A stretch of 64,000 nt of DNA. Source: Edaphobacillus lindanitolerans. Its GTDB lineage: Bacteria > Bacillota > Bacilli > Bacillales_A > Planococcaceae. The notes under the pieces are model-generated. The model was given only the letters and a program-made list of their open reading frames with translations. It was not told the origin of the DNA and did not search any database. This document shows, in pieces, positions 6,913-15,409 of the stretch. Every line of letters starts with the position of its first letter. Position 1 is the first letter of the stretch. The stretch covers positions 186,001 to 250,000 of the forward strand of contig NZ_FTPL01000004.1 of assembly GCF_900156305.1 (NCBI RefSeq). Direction: 5' to 3'. The translations under genes were made by a program, and so were the position numbers.

Positions 6913-7860
6913 ATGCAAGCTGAATCACTAAAAAACGTGTTGCACATAGATCGTTCTGAATGGCTGCAGGAGCGTCGCAAGGGACTTGGAGGATCGGATG
7001 CCGGGGTCATCCTTGGACTGAACAAATGGAAGTCACCGTTTCAGCTATATCTGGAGAAGACCGGTGAGTACACCGAGGAAGTCGATAACGAGTTCATTTA
7101 CTGGGGCAACCAGTTGGAGGATATGGTCGCCCAGGAGTTCGCTAAACGGACCGGTAAGAAAGTCCGCCGGAACAACCGGATGCTGATCCATCCCGAGCAC
7201 GACTTCATGCGGGCAAACATCGACCGGGTTGTCGTCGGTGAGCGGGCGATTTTGGAATGCAAGACAACGAGCGCCTGGAATGCAGAGCAGTGGGAGGGGG
7301 AGGACATCCCGGCATCGTACATCTGTCAGGTCCAGCACTACCTGGCAGTGACCGGTTACGAGAAGGCATACTTTGCGGTCCTGATCGGCGGTAACCGTTT
7401 TGTGTGGAAGGAAATCGACCGGGACGACGAACTGATTGACATCATCATCGACCGGGAGAAGCACTTCTGGGAGGAACACGTCCTCGCCGGGGTACCGCCT
7501 GAGATTGACGGAAGCCCTGCGGCCGGAGAACTGCTCGCCAAGCTCTATCCGGAGGACGACGGGGAGACTGCCATGCTCACCAAGTCGGACGAAGAGCTGC
7601 TGGAGGCGCTCGAATCAGTGAAGGGCGAAATCAAGGAACTGGACACACTCAAGAAGCAGTACGAAAACAAACTCAAGATGACCCTCGCGAACAGCCCTCA
7701 CGGCGTGTCTCCGAGGTTTGAAGTCACATACCGGGCACAGGTCCGGAACACCATCGATAGCAAGCGTCTGCGCGAAGAAATGCCGGACATCGCCGAGAAG
7801 TTCACCAAGCAGTCGAAGACCCGCGTTCTGCGGATCAAACAAATCGAGGAGGCTAACTAA
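6913..7860 (+). CDS. YqaJ-type viral recombinase (lambda-exonuclease fold)
   Basis: 315 residues. Residues 15-165 carry the YqaJ PD-(D/E)XK nuclease domain: LGGSDAGVILGLNKW, then HDFMRANIDRVV and the catalytic ILECKTT block, then SYICQVQHYLAV. C-terminal coiled coil and tail. A 5'-3' exonuclease that resects double-strand ends to load the adjacent RecT annealase in phage recombination. Its stop overlaps the recT start (TAATG), so the two are coupled. Confidence 0.94.
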   Translation: MQAESLKNVLHIDRSEWLQERRKGLGGSDAGVILGLNKWKSPFQLYLEKTGEYTEEVDNEFIYWGNQLEDMVAQEFAKRTGKKVRRNNRMLIHPEHDFMRANIDRVVVGERAILECKTTSAWNAEQWEGEDIPASYICQVQHYLAVTGYEKAYFAVLIGGNRFVWKEIDRDDELIDIIIDREKHFWEEHVLAGVPPEIDGSPAAGELLAKLYPEDDGETAMLTKSDEELLEALESVKGEIKELDTLKKQYENKLKMTLANSPHGVSPRFEVTYRAQVRNTIDSKRLREEMPDIAEKFTKQSKTRVLRIKQIEEAN

Positions 7861-8750
7861 TGGCTACCGTAAACGAAATCAAGAAGCAGGCTCAACAGAA
7901 TCAGCAACCGGCACCCCGCCAGCCGAAGACAATCGAGGACTACTTAAAGCAGATGGCCCCGGCGATGGCGGAGGCATTACCAAAGCACATGAACATCGAC
8001 CGACTCACCCGGATCGCGCTGACCACTATCCGCACTACCCCGCAACTGCGGCAAGCGGATCCGGCAAGCCTGCTCGGGGCAGTCATGCAGGCCGCACAGC
8101 TCGGACTCGAGCCCGGTCTTCTCGGCCACTGCTACCTTCTTCCGTTTAAAAATAACAACAAAGGAATCACCGAAGTTCAGTTCATCATCGGCTATAAAGG
8201 CATGATCGACCTGGCCCGCCGGTCCGGCCACATCGAATCCATTTACGCTCATGCGGTCTACGAAAACGACGAGTTCGAATATGAACTGGGGCTTGATCCA
8301 AAGCTCGTGCACCGGCCGACGATGGACGTCAATAAAGGGAAATTCATCGGTGCCTACGCAGTCGCCAAATTCAAAGATGGCGGATATCAGATGGAGTTCA
8401 TGAGCCGGGCAGACATTGAACAGCGCAAGGGCCGCTCGAAGGCTGCAGGCTCCAAATTCTCGCCATGGTCCACCGACTACGAAGAAATGGCCAAGAAGAC
8501 GGTCGTCCGGCACATGTGGAAGTACCTGCCGATTTCCATCGAGGTTCAGGAACAGGTCGAGTATGACGAAGGGACGGGACGGAGTATCAAGGACGTCACG
8601 CCTAATGACGATGTGTTCCTGGAAGCCCCTGACTATGAGGTCCTGGACATGCCTCAAGGAGGGGAGGAGCCAGAGAAAGAGCCGGTGCCGGTTGAGGTGG
8701 ACAAGCAAAAGAAACAAGCAACTGCTGAAACGTTAGGAAAACTGGTGTAA
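7860..8750 (+). CDS. recT: RecT family single-strand annealing protein
   Basis: 296 residues, typical RecT length. Core signature from residue 40 to 210: HMNIDRLTRIALTTIRTTPQ, ASLLGAVMQAAQLGLEPG, CYLLPFKNNNKG, GYKGMIDLARRSG. Anneals complementary strands made by the upstream exonuclease. The C-terminal tail is acidic and Pro/Glu rich. Start overlaps the exonuclease stop by one base. Confidence 0.96.
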   Translation: MATVNEIKKQAQQNQQPAPRQPKTIEDYLKQMAPAMAEALPKHMNIDRLTRIALTTIRTTPQLRQADPASLLGAVMQAAQLGLEPGLLGHCYLLPFKNNNKGITEVQFIIGYKGMIDLARRSGHIESIYAHAVYENDEFEYELGLDPKLVHRPTMDVNKGKFIGAYAVAKFKDGGYQMEFMSRADIEQRKGRSKAAGSKFSPWSTDYEEMAKKTVVRHMWKYLPISIEVQEQVEYDEGTGRSIKDVTPNDDVFLEAPDYEVLDMPQGGEEPEKEPVPVEVDKQKKQATAETLGKLV

Positions 8751-8802
8751 GGGGGCTACGGCCCCTCAATTCTTAAAAAGTACCAAAAGGAGAGCGAGAT
8801 AG

Positions 8803-9648
8803 ATGAGTGATGTGAAGTGGATCAAGCTGAGTACGCAGATGTTTGAGGACGAAAAGATACGACTAATCGAGCAAATGCCCGACGCTGATACCATCCTCAT
8901 CATCTGGGTCAAGCTCCTGTCGCAAGCTGGAAAGACCAATGCCAATGGCTACATTTATTTATCTGAAAACATTCCATACACAGATGAGATGCTAGCAACT
9001 ATCTTCAACCGACCGTTGAGCACAGTTCGCTTGGCGCTCAAGGTATTCAGTGACTTCGGAATGATTGAATGTGATGACGAACAATTCATTTCTATAACGA
9101 ATTGGGGTAAGCATCAGAGCCTTCAAGGATTGGAGAAAGTGAGGGAGCAAACTCGCGAACGAGTGGCCCGTCACCGAGAGAAAAAACGGTTGGAAGAACA
9201 GAAACGGAATGTAACGTTACACGGTAACGGTGCTGTAACCCACATAGAAGAAGAACTAGAACTAGATATAGATAAAGAGGAAGAGATAAAAGATAGTGTC
9301 CCGTACCGGGACATCGTTGCCTACTTCAACGAGAAGACTGGCCGTGAATTTAAATCAACATCCAAAGAGACCCAACGCTTGATTAAAGCTCGATGGAACG
9401 ATGGATTCCGACTTGAAGACTTCAAGAAGGTTATAGATATCAAATCAGCTCAATGGCTGGGGAATTCGAAGATGGAAAATTTCCTACGCCCCAAGACATT
9501 GTTCAGCAATAACTTCGAATCCTACCTGCAAGAAAGGGTGATATCAGATGCAGAACATCAGCGACATCATGGCCGGCCTGCAAGAACGAGCTATGAAGAT
9601 GAGCTCGCTGCAGCAGAACGAGCCAAGCAAGCATGGGGCGGAGTATGA
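8803..9648 (+). CDS. DnaD-like replication initiation protein (replisome organiser)
   Basis: 281 residues. N-terminal phage replisome organiser winged helix (VKWIKLSTQMFEDEKIRLIE through NWGKHQSLQGLEKVREQTRE), basic linker, then a C-terminal DnaD-like conserved region (YFNEKTGREFKSTSKETQRLI to FLRPKTLFSNNFESYL). Expected to bind the phage origin and recruit the host helicase with the DnaC-like protein that follows, as YqaL-type proteins do. The last 101 bases overlap the next gene in another frame. Confidence 0.88.
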   Translation: MSDVKWIKLSTQMFEDEKIRLIEQMPDADTILIIWVKLLSQAGKTNANGYIYLSENIPYTDEMLATIFNRPLSTVRLALKVFSDFGMIECDDEQFISITNWGKHQSLQGLEKVREQTRERVARHREKKRLEEQKRNVTLHGNGAVTHIEEELELDIDKEEEIKDSVPYRDIVAYFNEKTGREFKSTSKETQRLIKARWNDGFRLEDFKKVIDIKSAQWLGNSKMENFLRPKTLFSNNFESYLQERVISDAEHQRHHGRPARTSYEDELAAAERAKQAWGGV

Positions 9649-10411
9649 GTGCCCGCAATGCAAAGACACTGAAATGATCCTGTATATCGACGAAGACGGC
9701 TACTCCATGGGCCGGCCGTGTGAATGCAAAGATCGCAAAGTCTGGAAGCGCCGATTCAAGAACGCCATGATCCCGGATGAATTCACCTATGCGACCATTG
9801 AAAACTTTCAGCACGACACGGACATGCAGAAGGACATGCACCGCATGACCACCGGTTACCTTGACCGGTTCCCTGCGCATCGGGACGCTCTGCACAAACA
9901 CGGCATGCAGAACTTCGGATTAGTTGCAGACTTCGGGGAGCAGCGGATCCGCCGGATGCCCGATGAAAGCCGCACGGCCGCCAAGCAGGAGCACAACAGC
10001 TTCGGCATCGGCAAGACGCACTTGCAGATTGGCTTGTGCAAAAAACTGATCAAGGCCGGCTTCAATGTCCTGGTGATCTCGGATGTCAGCTTCATGGACG
10101 AGACGATGGCGGCCAAGCGGATGAGCGACAACGGCGAAACATTTCACGAGCTCATGCGGGGCGTCATGGAGGCCGACGTACTCATGTGGGATGACATCGG
10201 CAAAGCAAAGCCCTCCGAATCCAAAGAGGACCTGTATTACAACGTCATCAACGAACGTTACAAGCGCAAGAAGCCGATTGTCTTCTCCTCGAACGAGGAC
10301 CGGGGAACGCTGGCGGACCGGATTGGGTACGCGGCAGCCAGCCGGCTGATCGGACAATGCGGAGACTATCTTCTCGAAACCAAAGGACAAGACTGGAGGC
10401 TTAAACGATGA
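9548..10411 (+). CDS. DnaC-like helicase loader ATPase
   Basis: 287 residues. N-terminal zinc ribbon-like CPQC...CEC (residues about 35-60), then AAA+ domain with Walker A FGIGKTHL (near 153), Walker B VLMWDDIGKA (near 210) and an arginine-rich end. Loads the replicative helicase at the phage origin. I kept the ATG at 9548 because GAAAGGGTG precedes it, although it gives a 101-base overlap with the DnaD-like gene; later ATGs at 9572 and 9596 lack better sites. Confidence 0.88.
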   Translation: MQNISDIMAGLQERAMKMSSLQQNEPSKHGAEYECPQCKDTEMILYIDEDGYSMGRPCECKDRKVWKRRFKNAMIPDEFTYATIENFQHDTDMQKDMHRMTTGYLDRFPAHRDALHKHGMQNFGLVADFGEQRIRRMPDESRTAAKQEHNSFGIGKTHLQIGLCKKLIKAGFNVLVISDVSFMDETMAAKRMSDNGETFHELMRGVMEADVLMWDDIGKAKPSESKEDLYYNVINERYKRKKPIVFSSNEDRGTLADRIGYAAASRLIGQCGDYLLETKGQDWRLKR

Positions 10412-10626
10412 ACCAAATTGAGAAACACGCCGAAAAGATTACGAACACCCCGAAATACCACGCAGACGCTTTCACCGTCGCTGGGAACGCATGGAAAGCC
10501 TCGGGCTACCAGGACGAGCAGCAGTACCGCATGATGCTGAAACACCTGGAGCACCTGCAACAGATCCTCGGGACGGACCAGCAAGGCGTGCTGGACTTCC
10601 TGTACCGGATGGACATTGCGGCCTAA
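10408..10626 (+). CDS. Small phage protein
   Basis: 72 residues, helical, unrecognised (MNQIEKHAEKITNTPKYHAD...). ATGA overlap with the helicase loader gene argues for translation coupling. No membrane segment or motif. Confidence 0.6.
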   Translation: MNQIEKHAEKITNTPKYHADAFTVAGNAWKASGYQDEQQYRMMLKHLEHLQQILGTDQQGVLDFLYRMDIAA

Positions 10627-10681
10627 GCCTTTATTTTTTCACCGACTCTACTAATCAATCAACCTACCAGGAGGGACAGAT

Positions 10682-10885
10682 ATGCACTACACAGGCATCG
10701 ACAACACCGGCGTTATGAGCAAGCCGATCGAGGAGATCGAGGAGAGCAAACGCATCATCAGCACGTTCGGCCATTCCGGCTACAGCTTCGCGTTTGTGGT
10801 TGATCGGTCGAGGGGCCCGAGGGATTACCGGGCGGTCTTGCGGCATGAGGGGGCGATCCAGCGTGCAACAAGGGCGCGTTCGTGA
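10682..10885 (+). CDS. Small phage protein
   Basis: 67 residues beginning MHYTGIDNTGVMSKPIEEIE behind a strong AGGAGGG site. No recognised domain. Its stop lies five bases before the next start. Confidence 0.55.
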   Translation: MHYTGIDNTGVMSKPIEEIEESKRIISTFGHSGYSFAFVVDRSRGPRDYRAVLRHEGAIQRATRARS

Positions 10886-10889
10886 CGGA

Positions 10890-11345
10890 ATGTCTGCGGA
10901 ACGAAAGCTGAGACAGCTTGAGACCATGACCCCATGGGAGCGAAGGGAACTGCGGCACCGGAGAGAGCGTGAGAAAGAAGCTCGCCTGAAGTGGTATGCC
11001 GAGCGAATGGAAATGGTTCAGGAGCAACCGAAGGACCAACAGGAGAAGGCGTGTCACCCGTTGGTCACTGACGAAATGGCTGCCGAGGCAAAACGAAATG
11101 GTATTGCAAGACGAACCCTGCGAAAGCGATTGAAGAATGGCTGGGATCCAGAAGAAGCTACGACCATCCCGCCCAAACAACAAATCCCGTGGACAGCCGA
11201 AGAACTAGGAACCATGAGGCAAGCAATCCAGGAAAAGAAAAGCCTGTCCGAGGTGCGGAACCTGTTCGGTGATCATCCGAGCTCATCAGTCGCCACCAGA
11301 TATTACGATGAGCGGGCAATCATGCGGGAGGACGGGCTGCTATGA
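10890..11345 (+). CDS. Putative DNA-binding protein with two helix-turn-helix-like segments
   Basis: 151 residues. Charged N-terminal coil (TPWERRELRHRREREKEARL), a middle HTH-like segment (AKRNGIARRTLRKRLKNGWDPEEA) resembling those common in phage small proteins, and a C-terminal Myb/SANT-like segment (WTAEELGTMRQAIQEKKSLSEV). Start at ATG 10890 is likely read by coupling, since the ribosome binding site is weak. Role unknown. Confidence 0.55.
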   Translation: MSAERKLRQLETMTPWERRELRHRREREKEARLKWYAERMEMVQEQPKDQQEKACHPLVTDEMAAEAKRNGIARRTLRKRLKNGWDPEEATTIPPKQQIPWTAEELGTMRQAIQEKKSLSEVRNLFGDHPSSSVATRYYDERAIMREDGLL

Positions 11346-11440
11346 ACAGATTCATAGCACAGGAACGCGCAGGGGCTTGTCTGTCGGTCTCTGTGGATGA
11401 ACATGAACACGAATCAGCAAAGGCGGCGAAACGCCTGTAA
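11342..11440 (+). CDS. Very small ORF, doubtful
   Basis: 32 residues, MNRFIAQERAGACLSVSVDE and a basic tail. Supported only by the ATGA overlap with the gene before it and tight packing with the zinc-finger gene after it. Confidence 0.3.
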   Translation: MNRFIAQERAGACLSVSVDEHEHESAKAAKRL

Positions 11441-11461
11441 TCGAACGGGAGGGAGCCTGTA

Positions 11462-11638
11462 ATGGAGGGAGCGAACTGCAAACGTTGCGGCCGGCCACTC
11501 AAGCTGGCGCACAGCGTGGAGGTGGGCTACGGCCCGACTTGCAGGAAAAAGCATGACGAGGCGGAAGCTGAGTTTCTAAAACGGCAGATCACGATCGAAG
11601 AATACGCGGAGTTTGCGGAAAAGGCGGTGGGACGATGA
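11462..11638 (+). CDS. DUF6011-like small zinc-finger protein
   Basis: 58 residues. CKRCGRPLK, then VGYGPTCRKKH, gives the Cys4-like CxxCGRxL...GxGPxC pattern of small phage zinc-ribbon proteins. Acidic helical C-terminus. Good GGGAGGGAG site; stop overlaps the next start (ATGA). Confidence 0.7.
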   Translation: MEGANCKRCGRPLKLAHSVEVGYGPTCRKKHDEAEAEFLKRQITIEEYAEFAEKAVGR

Positions 11639-12147
11639 GGCAACTCAAGAGCCAAACTCATCGCAACCGAGGAGCACATCTGGAACGGCTGCTGGATATG
11701 ACCCACCGGCAGTACCGGGCGAACGGGATTGCCGACATCCGAAAGATCCCGACGCCGGTCAAGATCACAAGCAATGACCGCGGCCGGATCACCGGATATA
11801 CCCAGCGCGGGGAGCTGGTCGACTACTTCGGTATCTTCGACGGCCGGCCGATCATCTTCGATGCCAAGCAGACGAATGAACGGACACGGTTCCCCTTGGA
11901 CAATATAGCAGACCATCAGTACAACATACTGGAATCATGGCACCAGAAGGGCGCACACGCCTTCCTGGTCGTCCGATTCGACAAGTTGGACGAGCAATAC
12001 ATTCTGCCCTTCCCGTTGCTCTTAGAGGCGTGGACGGGCTACAAGGGGGACGGACGGAAGAGCATCCCATATGAAACGTTCCTGACCGAATGTGAGCAAG
12101 TCAAAAGTGAGAAAGGCTACCCTTTGCATTACCTCAAACACTTGTGA
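11635..12147 (+). CDS. RecU-like Holliday junction resolvase
   Basis: 170 residues. PD-(D/E)XK nuclease signature: VDYFGIFDGRPIIFDAKQT with catalytic D, D and K, preceded by NRGAHLERLLDMT and followed by DHQYNILESWHQKGAHAFLVV, as in RecU resolvases. Would resolve recombination or replication junctions before packaging. ATGA overlap with the zinc-finger gene. Confidence 0.88.
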   Translation: MRQLKSQTHRNRGAHLERLLDMTHRQYRANGIADIRKIPTPVKITSNDRGRITGYTQRGELVDYFGIFDGRPIIFDAKQTNERTRFPLDNIADHQYNILESWHQKGAHAFLVVRFDKLDEQYILPFPLLLEAWTGYKGDGRKSIPYETFLTECEQVKSEKGYPLHYLKHL

Positions 12148-12163
12148 GGGGGGAGGAAACAGC

Positions 12164-12322
12164 ATGAAGGAAGCAGACGAGAAGCCGGACGGCGTGTACA
12201 TCGTCAAGGACGGCAAGGCGAAGAAAGTTACCCCTCCGGCGACCGGATTCGGGAAGCAAGTCGTCACTTGGGAAAACGGCAAGCCGACGCGGTGTGAAGT
12301 CAGTTTTACGGAGAGGACTTAA
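12164..12322 (+). CDS. Small phage protein
   Basis: 52 residues, MKEADEKPDGVYIVKDGKAK and VVTWENGKPTRCEVSF; distantly like XtrA-type small proteins. GGGGAGGAAA precedes the ATG. Confidence 0.55.
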   Translation: MKEADEKPDGVYIVKDGKAKKVTPPATGFGKQVVTWENGKPTRCEVSFTERT

Positions 12323-12381
12323 TCAGCGATTGACGCATGTGATAGATAGGGCAGAAGAAGGGTGAAAGGGCGGTAATAAAA

Positions 12382-12552
12382 GTGAGACAGTACGAAAAAG
12401 GCTATTTGGACGGACAACTTGACAGTGCCGAAAATGAATTAGAGATTCTTTACAGAATTAAAAAAGACTCTCACGAAGATTGGCGAGCAAACAGTGTTTT
12501 AATGACAAGGATTAAGGACACGGAAAGATTCTTGGAGAAGCACGGACGTTAG
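12382..12552 (+). CDS. Small phage protein
   Basis: 56 residues from GTG, predominantly helical (YEKGYLDGQLDSAENELEIL). Weak AAAGGG site. A-rich compared with flanks. Unrecognised. Confidence 0.45.
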   Translation: MRQYEKGYLDGQLDSAENELEILYRIKKDSHEDWRANSVLMTRIKDTERFLEKHGR

Positions 12553-12606
12553 TCCAAAGTTCGGATAAACGACTGATTAACTGAATAACCGACGTTACGG
12601 AAACAA

Positions 12607-12655
12607 TCCGGACGCTGACTAAACCACCTGGGGAGGGGTTTGGCCGGCGTTTTTC
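12607..12655 (+). terminator. Possible terminator
   Basis: Interrupted stem CCGG...AAACC / GGTTT...CCGG followed by CGTTTTTC. Moderate structure only. Confidence 0.35.
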
Positions 12656-12673
12656 ATTCGGGAGGGAAACAGA

Positions 12674-12865
12674 ATGGGAAATCTAGTATTTGATGGTCAA
12701 GGAAGGTTGCAGATTGATATAATGGACCTACCAGCGAACTGTGTCGTGGTGATTTCGGAAGGCAAGGCAAAGGTCCGAGAGCTACCGAAGTTCGGGGAAT
12801 ATAGGATTGTGACGCATCAGGGGAAGGTAAAACGAATGCGGAGGGAAGAGGGGGAAGAGTTTTGA
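12674..12865 (+). CDS. XtrA-like phage protein
   Basis: 63 residues. LQIDIMDLPANCVVVISEGK, ELPKFGEYRIVTHQGKVKR and an acidic EEGEEF end fit the PBSX XtrA family. Placed shortly before the late regulator as in PBSX, now separated from it by inserted cargo. Function unknown. Confidence 0.75.
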   Translation: MGNLVFDGQGRLQIDIMDLPANCVVVISEGKAKVRELPKFGEYRIVTHQGKVKRMRREEGEEF

Positions 12866-13575
12866 CTATTCTAATTAGATTCATGGAAGAGAAATTTGTT
12901 GAAGACTTCATGAAAGGCCACATTTACATGAAGTCGAATCAATACTTTATAGATTTGGAAAAAGAGCTTGGTGTTGAAGGCATAGGAGATAAATATGAGG
13001 GCGCACATGTCGAAGATCTTATTCCTGGTAAACATGAAGTATATTTAACTAGTGGAGACACAAAAATTAAAATCCATTTCACAAAAATGAGGATTGCTCA
13101 GCAATATGAAAACATCAAAAAATTCCCTATACTTTGTAGTTTAATGCTAACCGAAGATGACTTTGAACACTGTGAAAGTGAAAACAAATGGGTATTAAGA
13201 AATGAAACATATAATGATTTCAAAAGAGACTTCGACAATCGAACCGCTATAATTATAGTGGATTTTGAAGAATTCAAAAGTAGAGTGAATAGGGAATTAA
13301 ACAACATCGGAGTTAGAGGTTGGATGGGAAAAGTTACTTATTATGATTCTCCTCATCCATTGACTGTAGAAGATTTTGATAGCGATCCCATAAAGGCTTT
13401 GTTTTACAAGAGGAAAGTTTTTGAGCATCAACGAGAATACCGGATAGTTGTTGAACAAATTGAGAGTGATCATGTAACACTTGATGTTGGAGATATTTCC
13501 GATATCGCAAAAAAAATAGACATGACAAGTTTAGCAAGTTTGCAAATTCATTTAGAATCAGAGGAAAATATTTGA
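12862..13575 (+). CDS. DUF2971-like protein, AT-rich cargo gene 1
   Basis: 237 residues in DNA far more AT-rich than its neighbours (a 60-base sample at 13081 is about 30% G+C). N-terminal pattern FMKGHIYMKSNQYFIDLE with DKYEG, and a late FYKRKVFEHQREYRIVVE, match the general shape of DUF2971 proteins. Overlaps XtrA by four bases. DUF2971-type proteins are often found near defence or toxin genes; function here unknown. Cytoplasmic, no membrane helix. Likely recent acquisition. Confidence 0.65.
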   Translation: MTILIRFMEEKFVEDFMKGHIYMKSNQYFIDLEKELGVEGIGDKYEGAHVEDLIPGKHEVYLTSGDTKIKIHFTKMRIAQQYENIKKFPILCSLMLTEDDFEHCESENKWVLRNETYNDFKRDFDNRTAIIIVDFEEFKSRVNRELNNIGVRGWMGKVTYYDSPHPLTVEDFDSDPIKALFYKRKVFEHQREYRIVVEQIESDHVTLDVGDISDIAKKIDMTSLASLQIHLESEENI

Positions 13576-13610
13576 TTACAGCATTGGGCTGTTTTATTTG
13601 TTCTTTCCTT
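13561..13610 (+). repeat. Imperfect repeat / decayed terminator copy 1
   Basis: Contains GATTACAGCATTG, an ACAGC/GCTGT inner stem and GAGGAAA/TTTCCTT outer arms. Closely similar to 14280-14334, copy 2, after the second cargo gene, but without a good T run. Confidence 0.65.
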
Positions 13611-13711
13611 GTTGCAGTTTAAGTTTAAGTACGAGATCCAAAAGAATTAGAATGTTGCGCGCATATAGGGGAGTGAGAATGTGAGAGCTAGAATGAAGAA
13701 GGGGGAGAGCT

Positions 13712-14260
13712 TTGAACGCTGATATAATTGACCTAATCAAATCGTTTGAAGGGATTATAGGCGCCGTGCTGGGTTCAGTTTTAACTTTAATAACAACACA
13801 TTTACTGAAGAAAGCAGGGGGGTTAACCAGTAATATTAACATTGACAATGTTAATATTACAGAGGATAAGGATGGCTTTTTCAAAAATGTAGAAAGTTTA
13901 AAGGAAGCTGATCATGCCAAGGTTGAGCTGGTTGTAGATTTTTATAATAGCTCCGAGATATACAAAAGTATCAGTGATATTAAGGTTGATTTTTACGATG
14001 GGAAAAAGTTGATATATTCTATACCTCTCTCTGATTCAGATACTAGGAAAACCGGAAAAATTTTTACTGCTTTTGACGAGTTTGAATACTTGAATGTTGC
14101 TCCTAATGAATTAGTGAAAAAGAAGCTGTTCTTTGAGTTTAACCAAAATAATATTGAAATATTAAAAATCACTACACACTTCTCAATAAGGTACTCAATA
14201 CACAAGAATAGTGCGAAAAGAAAGCGTGAGATTAAGAAAAAATTCTTTATAGATTTCTAA
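13712..14260 (+). CDS. Membrane-anchored protein, AT-rich cargo gene 2
   Basis: 182 residues from TTG behind GGGGGAG. One N-terminal membrane helix (residues 14-33, IIGAVLGSVLTLITTHLL), then a probable beta-rich soluble domain and a very basic C-terminus (NSAKRKREIKKKF). No family recognised. As AT-rich as the preceding cargo gene and followed by the same type of terminator, so the two look like independently captured cassettes. Confidence 0.65.
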   Translation: MNADIIDLIKSFEGIIGAVLGSVLTLITTHLLKKAGGLTSNINIDNVNITEDKDGFFKNVESLKEADHAKVELVVDFYNSSEIYKSISDIKVDFYDGKKLIYSIPLSDSDTRKTGKIFTAFDEFEYLNVAPNELVKKKLFFEFNQNNIEILKITTHFSIRYSIHKNSAKRKREIKKKFFIDF

Positions 14261-14279
14261 AGGTCCCACTGGCCAACCA

Positions 14280-14334
14280 GAGGACAACATCTGATTACAG
14301 CATTGCGCTGTGTCATTTGTTGTCCTCTTTTTTT
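14280..14334 (+). terminator. Terminator and repeat copy 2
   Basis: GAGGACAACA pairs with TGTTGTCCTC, inner stem ACAGC/GCTGT, then seven T. Strong intrinsic terminator. Shares most bases with 13561-13610. Confidence 0.85.
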
Positions 14335-14362
14335 GTATTCAACTTAGAGGGGAGCAATTACG

Positions 14363-14860
14363 ATGATTGAAAACTGGGCGGATCATCTCATTACAGAATA
14401 CACAGTGGGACGGAAGGCGCTTCACGCGATGAAGGAACGCTACGACGAGAATGATCCATACCAAAAGCAGGACGTCTCACACATCAACAGCATGATCGAT
14501 TCTATGACCTATTCAATGGAGTGGATGGAGACTGGCCGGGAACCCGGTACCTTCCGGGGGATGGACAAGCAGCGGCAGTATCAAAGGCAGTTTTTCGAGA
14601 GCGTGGAGACTATCCCGGATATTGTCGAGGAGCTGGGCATCGACATCATTGAACGCCGTCTAGAAATGGACACGGAAATGAAGATCCTGCTCACTGATCT
14701 GTTTGTCTCCATGTCCCACCGTGAGCGAGAGTGCTTCATTCTTCACAGTGCTCAAGGCATGAGCATGGGCAAGATTGCGAAGACGATCGGAGTCAGCAAA
14801 GCAACCGTCCAGAGCTACATAAATCGGGCCCGGAAGAAGGTCGAGGAGATCATCGCTTAA
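14363..14860 (+). CDS. Sigma-70-like late regulator, Xpf type
   Basis: 165 residues. C-terminal sigma region 4 (residues 110-163: LTDLFVSMSHRERECFILHS and MGKIAKTIGVSKATVQSYIN), N-terminus phage specific. Xpf of PBSX and relatives switch on late operons; here the late operon starts just downstream. Preceded by GAGGGGAG. Followed by a tandem GCCATACG repeat at 14872-14887. Confidence 0.85.
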   Translation: MIENWADHLITEYTVGRKALHAMKERYDENDPYQKQDVSHINSMIDSMTYSMEWMETGREPGTFRGMDKQRQYQRQFFESVETIPDIVEELGIDIIERRLEMDTEMKILLTDLFVSMSHRERECFILHSAQGMSMGKIAKTIGVSKATVQSYINRARKKVEEIIA

Positions 14861-15036
14861 AAAGATGGTGCCATACGATGCCATACGGTTTTGCCATTAG
14901 TGAAGGGGGGATCAGGGGGGATGCACGGACGAGTGCGCCTCTCCAGTCACCGAAACATATTAATCTGAAAAAATGACAGGATGTTGAAGGATTCCCTGCT
15001 GACAATGGTGAAGATTGTCGGAAAGGGGGTGAAAGC

Positions 15037-15321
15037 ATGGACACGAAGAAGTTAAGGTATGCGATCCTGCGCGAGGTCGATTCGGGTAATTCGGCACTGA
15101 CCGAAAAGGATTTTGATGTCGCTGAAGATGATTTTGATGAGGCTATTCGTCACTTGGATCGAGAGGGGTACCTCGTAGGCATTTTTTATGCAGATGACAG
15201 ACCGCAACTCTTTGAAGGCACAGCCAGAGTGACAGAGAGAGGCGAAGAGTACCTGGAAGAGAACAAGTCATGGAAAAAGCTATACAAGGGATTAAAAGAA
15301 ATACGTGATTGGTTAAAGTGA
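15037..15321 (+). CDS. YjcQ-like winged-helix protein
   Basis: 94 residues. LRYAILREVDSGNSALTEKDF, EAIRHLDREGYLVGIFYADD and RVTERGEEYLEENK form the YjcQ wing-helix pattern, widespread in Firmicute prophages. Good GAAAGGGGGTG site. Ends at a strong terminator. Confidence 0.8.
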   Translation: MDTKKLRYAILREVDSGNSALTEKDFDVAEDDFDEAIRHLDREGYLVGIFYADDRPQLFEGTARVTERGEEYLEENKSWKKLYKGLKEIRDWLK

Positions 15322-15346
15322 AGCATCCTTCGGGGTGCTTTTTTCT
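15321..15346 (+). terminator. Terminator
   Basis: AAGCATCC-TTCG-GGGTGCTT then TTTTT; UUCG tetraloop. Confidence 0.9.
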
Positions 15347-15409
15347 ATGCCGAATCAGCATTGGAATTCATCCCTGGAATAGTTACAATTGCACCAGGAG
15401 GTGAAGAAT

